From a bacterium (lineage in GTDB: Bacteria; Zhuqueibacterota; Zhuqueibacteria; Oleimicrobiales; Geothermoviventaceae): a stretch of 64,000 nucleotides of DNA. The position numbers were made by a program, and so were the translations under genes. Location: the NCBI GenBank assembly GCA_028275345.1, contig JAPWUV010000007.1, forward strand, positions 62,001-126,000, in the 5' to 3' direction. Shown one piece after another: positions 59,079-64,000 of the stretch; position 1 is the first letter of the stretch; the number at the start of each line of letters is the position of its first letter. The notes under the pieces were generated by a model that was not told the origin of the DNA, made no database searches, and was given only the letters and a program-made list of their open reading frames with translations.

Positions 59079-59837
59079 ATGATAGACCAGTTCCTCCGGT
59101 TCTTGGTCCATCTTTACCGGATTCATGGGCTCCTGGTGAGGGCGGTGGCGAGCATTTTCCGTCGCCCGCTGTATCTCGAGACGATCCTGGAGCAAATGGA
59201 CGCGGTAGGGGTGAGGAGCCTCACGATCGTGGGATTGACGAGCTTTTTCACCGGAATGGTGCTGGCGCTCCAGAGCGGGCATGAGATGGCGGTCTACGGG
59301 GCGAAGATGTATGTGGGAACCCTAGTGAGCCTGTCGCTGGTGCGGGAGCTGGGTCCGGTCCTGACGGCCCTCGTGGTCGCGGGGCGGGTGGGGGCGGGCA
59401 TCGCCGCGGAGCTCGGCTCCATGGCAGTGACGGAGCAAATCGACGCGATGCGGGCCTTGGCCACGGACCCCGTGAAAAAGCTGGTCAGCACCCGCCTTGT
59501 GGCCACCACGTTGATGCTGCCCATCCTCACCATCATGGCCGACCTGTTCGGGATCCTCGGAGGATGGTTCATTGCCATCAGTAACCTCGGGATTCCGGGC
59601 TCCTTCTATCGCCGCACCGCCCTGTACTACCTGACCTTCGACGATCTTTTCATCGGTCTAGTGAAACCCGTGGTTTTCGGCGCCGTTATTGCACTGGTAG
59701 CTTGCTACATCGGGTTGAATACCACCGGCGGAACCCAGGGGGTGGGTCGATCCACAACGCAGAGCGTGGTGACGAGCTCGATCCTGATCTTTCTGCTGGA
59801 CTTCGTGATTACCAAGCTGGTGCTGACGGTGATGTAG
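59079..59837 (+). CDS. mlaE: MlaE-like ABC transporter permease
   Basis: A 252-aa inner-membrane permease of the lipid transport (Mla/Yrb) system. IVGLTSFFTGMVLALQSGHE, VRELGPVLTALVVAGRVGAG and AELGSMAVTEQIDAMRALAT are highly conserved MlaE segments; four to five hydrophobic helices follow. It moves phospholipids between inner and outer membrane with MlaF and MlaD, which follow directly. Its presence supports a diderm cell. Confidence 0.96.
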   Translation: MIDQFLRFLVHLYRIHGLLVRAVASIFRRPLYLETILEQMDAVGVRSLTIVGLTSFFTGMVLALQSGHEMAVYGAKMYVGTLVSLSLVRELGPVLTALVVAGRVGAGIAAELGSMAVTEQIDAMRALATDPVKKLVSTRLVATTLMLPILTIMADLFGILGGWFIAISNLGIPGSFYRRTALYYLTFDDLFIGLVKPVVFGAVIALVACYIGLNTTGGTQGVGRSTTQSVVTSSILIFLLDFVITKLVLTVM

Positions 59838-59838
59838 G

Positions 59839-60591
59839 GTGATCAGGCTGAAGGGGATCTGGAAGCGGTTTGGCGAGTTGGAGGTGCTGCGCGGCCTGGA
59901 TCTGGAAGTCCAGCGCGGTGAAACGCTGGTCCTCCTCGGCCGAAGCGGTTGCGGGAAGAGCGTGACGCTCCGCATCATCCTGGGCCTGCTCCGGCCGGAT
60001 GCCGGGAGAGTGTACATCGACGGGACCGATGTGACCGACTTCGACGAGCGCCGCTGGGTCGAGGTTCGCAAGCGAATGGGAATGGTGTTTCAGGCCTCCG
60101 CGCTGTTCGACTCGCTCACCGTGCGGGACAACGTGGCCTACTACCTCGAGGAACACACGGACCTGCCGGAAGAGAGGATCGACGAAATCGTTGCGGAGAG
60201 GCTGGAGTTCGTCGGATTGGCCGGCACGGAAGACATGATGCCGGCCCAGCTGAGCGGAGGGATGCGAAAGAGGGTTGCCCTGGCGCGCGCCATGGCCGCC
60301 AATCCGGAAATCCTCCTCTACGATGAGCCGACCACGGGTCTCGATCCGATCACCGCGCGGACGATCAACCAGCTCATCCGGAAGACGCAGGAAGCGTACC
60401 ACGTCACCTCCATTGTGGTGACCCATGAGCTGGATTCCGCCTTCGCGGTGGCGGATCGGGTCGCGGTGATGAACGGCGGCGAGATCATTTTTGTCGGCAC
60501 GGTGGACGAGGTCAAAGCCTGTGAGGATCCCTTCGTAAAGGACTTTTTGATGGGACCAACATGGCAAGAAGGAAGAGCGCTTACGAGGTAA
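59839..60591 (+). CDS. mlaF: MlaF-like ABC transporter ATPase
   Basis: A 250-aa ATP-binding protein. Walker A is LLGRSGCGKSVTLR, the signature is QLSGGMRKRVALARAMA, Walker B is ILLYDEPTTGLDP, and the switch His is in VVTHELDSAF. GMRKRV in place of GQxQRV is the usual MlaF form. GTG start one base after mlaE stop. It overlaps mlaD. Confidence 0.97.
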   Translation: MIRLKGIWKRFGELEVLRGLDLEVQRGETLVLLGRSGCGKSVTLRIILGLLRPDAGRVYIDGTDVTDFDERRWVEVRKRMGMVFQASALFDSLTVRDNVAYYLEEHTDLPEERIDEIVAERLEFVGLAGTEDMMPAQLSGGMRKRVALARAMAANPEILLYDEPTTGLDPITARTINQLIRKTQEAYHVTSIVVTHELDSAFAVADRVAVMNGGEIIFVGTVDEVKACEDPFVKDFLMGPTWQEGRALTR

Positions 60592-61541
60592 GGGTCGGGT
60601 TCTTGATCTTCTTGGCCCTTGCCGTGCTGATCGCGACGGTCGTCTACGTGGGGGAGCAGCAGGGGTTCATGCGCGATCGCTTCCATCTCCGCACGCTGAT
60701 GTCGCGGGTGAATGGACTCCAGGAGGGAGCGCCGGTCCGGCTCGCCGGAGTGGATGTGGGAACTGTGACCTCGGTGGAATTCTCGCCGGACACCGACAAT
60801 CCCCGTATTGTGGTCACCATGGAAGTGAACCGCAGCGTCAAGAAGTACATCCGGAAAGACAGCCGCGCGCACATTGGTACCCTCGGGCTTCTGGGCGATA
60901 AGTTCGTAGGAATCACCTTCGGCTCCCCCAATCAACCTGAGGTGCAGGATTGGGACTACATCGAGAGCTCTGACCCCATCGACGTCGAGAAGCTTCTCGA
61001 CGAGGGGGTGGAGGTGTTCAACACGCTTCGGCGAAGCGCTGGCACGTTCAAGGAAGTCACCGAAGCAGCTCAGCGCATCGCTTGGAAGATCGACACCGGC
61101 AAGGGGACGCTCGGCTTGCTAGTGAACGATCCGCAGCTCTACTTCGACCTGCGGCGGCTCCTCATCCTGGTGGAACGGATGAGCCGGGAGATCGAGTCGG
61201 GGGAGGGGACCCTGGCCCTGCTTTTCCGGGATCCGTCGCTCTACAACAATCTCACCGGGCTTTTGGCCTCGGTGCACCAATTGAGCGATTCGCTGCGCCA
61301 GGGGAAGGGCACGGCCGGCCAGCTGCTGAACGACGCCTCCCTCTACCATCGTGCGGATAGCCTGGTGGCCGAGCTCTCTCTGCTCAGCCGCAAGCTGAAT
61401 AGCGACCAGGGATCGCTGGCCAAACTCAGCCGCGACGATTCCCTGTACGTATCGCTTGTGCGCACGCTCGCGAGCCTCGACAGCCTGGTGCAGGATATCC
61501 GCCGTAACCCGAAACGCTACGTCAGCTTCAGCATCTTCTAG
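60561..61541 (+). CDS. mlaD: MlaD-like MCE protein with 34-aa C-terminal repeats
   Basis: A 326-aa protein with one membrane helix (about 10-32) and an MCE domain (about 40-118; GLQEGAPVRLAGVDVGTVTS). The C-terminal part contains four repeats of about 34 residues (starts near GKGTLGLLVNDPQLYFDL, GEGTLALLFRDPSLYNNL, GKGTAGQLLNDASLYHRA, and a degenerate copy QGSLAKLSRDDSLYVSL). It carries lipids between membranes and may form a tube or stack. Overlaps mlaF by 31 bases. Confidence 0.95.
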   Translation: MARRKSAYEVRVGFLIFLALAVLIATVVYVGEQQGFMRDRFHLRTLMSRVNGLQEGAPVRLAGVDVGTVTSVEFSPDTDNPRIVVTMEVNRSVKKYIRKDSRAHIGTLGLLGDKFVGITFGSPNQPEVQDWDYIESSDPIDVEKLLDEGVEVFNTLRRSAGTFKEVTEAAQRIAWKIDTGKGTLGLLVNDPQLYFDLRRLLILVERMSREIESGEGTLALLFRDPSLYNNLTGLLASVHQLSDSLRQGKGTAGQLLNDASLYHRADSLVAELSLLSRKLNSDQGSLAKLSRDDSLYVSLVRTLASLDSLVQDIRRNPKRYVSFSIF

Positions 61542-61589
61542 CTAAGCGTCTGAGCCCGATGGACCGGGCAGGAGGGGTAGAGTCGAACG

Positions 61590-63653
61590 ATGCCAAGATC
61601 ACGACGAGACAAGAAGGCGCCGAATCCGACGCCGAACCGGCGGATGGCGTTTTCCCTTTGGTACCTCCTTCTGGCCTTTTTTCTGGTCTACTTGATGCAA
61701 AGCCTTTTCGTGAAGCCGCAGCTCGACAAGGTGCCGTACAGCCGGTTCAAGGAGATGCTGCGCCGAGGGCTGGTGGTGAGCTGTGCGGTGGGCCCGGAGA
61801 CGATCTCCGGGCTTTACTTGCGGGACGATCCGGCTGTGCTGTCGCAGATCCATTTCGATACCCTCCGGGTGGTGCGGGCGAGCACGCTGGATAGTCTTCT
61901 CTTCGCTCGCGCCCGGATCGACTCCGCCGGCATCGCGGCGCTGATGCGCGAGGGCAAGGTGCGTCGCTTCGCCACGGTCCGGGTGGAGGATCCGGAGCTG
62001 GTGTGGCACCTGGAGGCCGCAGGCGTCCAGTACACTGGCAAGAGCGACGGCAGCTGGCTCAAGAGTCTCCTCCTCGGCGGCCTTCTCCCCCTGGCTCTCC
62101 TGTTTGTCCTCTGGGGATTCATCTTCCGTCGCATGGGGCCAAGCGGAGGCCTCATGTCGATCGGGAAGAGCCGCGCCAAGATCTACGTCGAAGGAAATAC
62201 CAAAGTGACGTTCAAGGACGTGGCCGGGATTGACGAGGCGGTGGAGGAGGTCAAGGAGATTGTCGAGTTCCTGAAGAATCCGCAGAAGTTCAAGCAGCTG
62301 GGCGGCAGGATCCCGAAGGGGGTCCTGCTGGTGGGACCTCCGGGGACGGGCAAGACCCTCCTCGCGCGCGCGGTGGCGGGTGAAGCTGGCGTGCCCTTCT
62401 TCAGTCTCACCGGCTCGGATTTCGTGGAGATGTTCGTGGGAGTGGGGGCTGCTAGGGTCCGTGACCTCTTCCAGCAAGCGGCGCAGAAAGCGCCTTGCAT
62501 CATTTTCATCGACGAGCTAGACGCCCTTGGCAAGGCACGCGCCCTGAGTCCAATCCCCGGCGGGCACGATGAGCGAGAACAGACGCTCAACCAGCTACTA
62601 GCGGAAATGGATGGCTTTGATCCCAACATCGGGATCATCGTAATGGCCGCCACGAACCGTCCGGAGATTCTGGACCTCGCGCTTCTCCGTCCAGGTCGCT
62701 TCGATCGGCAGATCGTGGTGGATCGGCCCGATCTGAAGGGGCGCGAGGCGATCCTCCGCGTCCATGCCCGCAATGTAAAACTGGCCGACGACGTGGATCT
62801 GCGGGTCGTGGCAGCGCGCACGCCCGGATTTGTGGGCGCCGACCTGGCCAATGTGGTCAATGAGGCAGCCCTGTTGGCCGCCCGCAAGGGGAAAAAGCAG
62901 GTGGAGATGGAGGACTTCGAGGAAGCGATCGACCGGGTGATCGCTGGCCTGGAAAGAAAGAGCCGGGTGATGAATCCGCGCGAGAAGGAGCGGGTGGCCT
63001 ACCACGAAGCCGGGCACGCCGTCGTCGCCTGCTCCTTGCAAGGGGTGGATCCCGTACATCGGGTGTCGATCATCCCGCGAGGAGTGGCAGCCCTTGGCTA
63101 CACCCTCCAACTCCCCACGGAAGACCGCTACCTGATGACCCGGAGCGAACTGGAAAACCGGCTCAAGGTTTTCCTGGGAGGCCGGGTGGCCGAGGAGATC
63201 GTCTTCGGGGAGGTTTCCACCGGAGCCCAAAATGATCTCGAGCGGGCGACGCAAATCGCGCGCTCGATGGTGGCCGAGTACGGCATGAGCGATCGAGTGG
63301 GGCCGGTGAGCTATGGGGATAGCCGGCGGGGGCTCTTCCTGGGCACCGAGCTCCCCATGACGCGCCCCTACAGCGAGCAGGTGGCCGCGGAGATCGACGC
63401 CGAAGTCCGCCGCATGATCGACGAAGCTTACCGGGAGGTGAAGGAGCTCCTCCTGCAGAAGCGAGAAAAGTTGGAAAACCTCGCGCGGAGGCTTCTGCAG
63501 AAAGAGGTTGTGGAACGCGAGGAATTGCAGGAGATCCTCGGCGGCGATGGCGCAGGCTGCGCCCCCACCCCCTTTGAGGAGACGCGGCCGAGCGATGCCG
63601 GAGAAGGCACTGGAACGGCCCCTCAAGCCGAGCCTCAACCTTCAGACGGCTGA
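61590..63653 (+). CDS. ftsH: ATP-dependent zinc metalloprotease FtsH
   Basis: A 687-aa membrane protease. Two membrane helices (about 20-40 and 150-172) flank a periplasmic domain. The AAA domain has Walker [14 protein letters not shown], Walker [11 protein letters not shown] and the pore motif ending [14 protein letters not shown]. The peptidase motif is HEAGH, with a C-terminal Asp zinc ligand region. The tail is acidic. It is the last gene of the Mla unit and degrades membrane and regulatory proteins. Confidence 0.98.
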   Translation: MPRSRRDKKAPNPTPNRRMAFSLWYLLLAFFLVYLMQSLFVKPQLDKVPYSRFKEMLRRGLVVSCAVGPETISGLYLRDDPAVLSQIHFDTLRVVRASTLDSLLFARARIDSAGIAALMREGKVRRFATVRVEDPELVWHLEAAGVQYTGKSDGSWLKSLLLGGLLPLALLFVLWGFIFRRMGPSGGLMSIGKSRAKIYVEGNTKVTFKDVAGIDEAVEEVKEIVEFLKNPQKFKQLGGRIPKGVLLVGPPGTGKTLLARAVAGEAGVPFFSLTGSDFVEMFVGVGAARVRDLFQQAAQKAPCIIFIDELDALGKARALSPIPGGHDEREQTLNQLLAEMDGFDPNIGIIVMAATNRPEILDLALLRPGRFDRQIVVDRPDLKGREAILRVHARNVKLADDVDLRVVAARTPGFVGADLANVVNEAALLAARKGKKQVEMEDFEEAIDRVIAGLERKSRVMNPREKERVAYHEAGHAVVACSLQGVDPVHRVSIIPRGVAALGYTLQLPTEDRYLMTRSELENRLKVFLGGRVAEEIVFGEVSTGAQNDLERATQIARSMVAEYGMSDRVGPVSYGDSRRGLFLGTELPMTRPYSEQVAAEIDAEVRRMIDEAYREVKELLLQKREKLENLARRLLQKEVVEREELQEILGGDGAGCAPTPFEETRPSDAGEGTGTAPQAEPQPSDG

Positions 63654-63879
63654 GACCTCCCGCACACCCGGGTGAGTCGGGGGCAATTCCCTTCCCGTTA
63701 CGGCAAGCCCTTCGAGCGGGGGAGTGTTCTTGATCAGGAGCCCACGAAGGATGGTCGAGATTTTCCCACCCCGTAGCGAATAACCGCGCAGATCCCACGC
63801 CTTCGCTTTCCCCAGCGCTCAGACCGCAGCGTGCGGCGCGGTCTCCGCGCCTCGGGCTTTGCAAGGATCGAGCCTGGCG

Positions 63880-63896
63880 TGGCATCAGACTTGCCA
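63880..63896 (+). promoter_or_regulatory. sigma54-like promoter of the edge gene
   Basis: TGGCAT at 63880 and TTGCCA at 63891, with GG (63881-63882) and GC (63893-63894) exactly 10 bases apart. Transcription would start near 63906, about 66 bases before the ATG at 63972. It is the second-best RpoN match in the window after 3156. Confidence 0.5.
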
Positions 63897-63911
63897 TCTG
63901 TTATAGCAAGT
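63889..63911. repeat. inverted repeat overlapping the -12 element
   Basis: Perfect arms ACTTGC (63889-63894) and GCAAGT (63906-63911) flank 11 bases. The left arm covers the -12 element of the sigma54-like promoter and the right arm the predicted start site, so a protein bound here would block transcription. Confidence 0.4.
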
Positions 63912-63971
63912 GAGCTAAGGATGGAACTTATTCGGCCGATGATGAAAGTGGAGGACCGGCGGAGGAGGTGA

Positions 63972-64000
63972 ATGGCCGAATTCAGTGGACAGGCCATCCG
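63972..64000 (+). CDS. start of an unidentified gene, cut by the window edge
   Basis: An ATG at 63972 preceded by a strong GGAGGAGGTG opens a frame reading MAEFSGQAI before the window ends. The ribosome binding site and the promoter-like element upstream suggest a real gene. Only nine full codons are visible, so no function can be given. Confidence 0.55.

Larger units (their letters stand above)
63654..63971. other. intergenic region between ftsH and the edge gene
   Basis: About 320 bp. It holds a sigma54-like promoter (63880-63896) and a perfect inverted repeat (63889-63911). A palindrome CACCCGGGTG at 63665-63674 has no T-tract and is not a terminator. No other gene is seen. Confidence 0.45.

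Noticed and set aside
63665-63674. palindrome after ftsH as a terminator
   Set aside because: Only a short loopless palindrome and no T-tract.
1-64000. tRNA, rRNA, CRISPR arrays, transposases, integrases and attachment sites
   Set aside because: None could be recognised: no cloverleaf-like sequences, no regularly spaced repeats and no mobile-element proteins.

Overview
The window is about 62% GC, densely packed bacterial DNA without rRNA, tRNA, CRISPR or insertion sequences. The organism looks like a motile diderm of the FCB-related kind, close in style to KSB1/Calditrichota-type lineages. Three things suggest this. An Mla-type lipid transport set (MlaE, MlaF, MlaD) implies an outer membrane. 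A protein end carrying the motif YPNPFNP is typical of sorting tails in that group. Two secreted GH29 alpha-L-fucosidases fit a polysaccharide degrader. The taxonomic assignment is inference.

Region 1 (1-3.2 kb, minus strand): a small DUF2905 membrane protein and an NfeD-type membrane serine protease form an operon with a clear sigma70-type promoter. A secreted YbjN-like protein follows.

Region 2 (3.2-35.4 kb, plus strand): an almost gapless flagellar supercluster. Order: flgB, flgC, an unknown gene, fliE, fliF, fliG, fliH, fliI, fliJ, a MotE-like gene, a giant fliK, flgD, a TIGR02530-type gene, flgE, flbD, motA, motB, fliL, fliM, fliN, fliO, fliP, fliQ, fliR, flhB, flhA, flhF, flhG, a small membrane protein gene, fliA. 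After fliA come a MIRPVDL-type small protein, an HDOD protein, a TPR membrane protein with a SwrB/DUF6115-like tail, a second FliK-like protein, a 66-aa ORF, an RsbW-like kinase, an RsbV-like antagonist and a GAF protein. The order recalls the Firmicutes fla/che operon, but the first gene is preceded by a textbook sigma54 -24/-12 promoter. Filament, hook-junction, P/L-ring and chemotaxis genes are absent and must lie elsewhere.

Region 3 (35.5-45 kb): a GH29 fucosidase and an orphan sorting-domain remnant with its own promoter and terminator (minus strand), an orphan RnfB with a NifU-like Fe-S scaffold, a lipoprotein GH10-like hydrolase, a cold-shock protein, a URO-D-family protein with an ADP-ribosylglycohydrolase, and a radical SAM/SPASM protein. 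Several sigma70-type promoters and clean intrinsic terminators delimit these units.

Region 4 (45-64 kb): Tex, a membrane-anchored coiled-coil protein, a NagA-like deacetylase, a B3/B4-domain protein, a GIY-YIG nuclease with a degenerate exonuclease-like front half, a second GH29 fucosidase, two unknown helical proteins flanking a large secreted M14 metallopeptidase, a ribonuclease Z-type hydrolase, mlaE-mlaF-mlaD and ftsH. At the right edge a new gene begins behind a second sigma54-like promoter.

The most interesting material is the accessory part of the flagellar cluster: unknown genes interleaved with export and motor genes, two FliK-like proteins, FlhB with NPTE in place of the usual NPTH, and a partner-switching module at the end of the operon.
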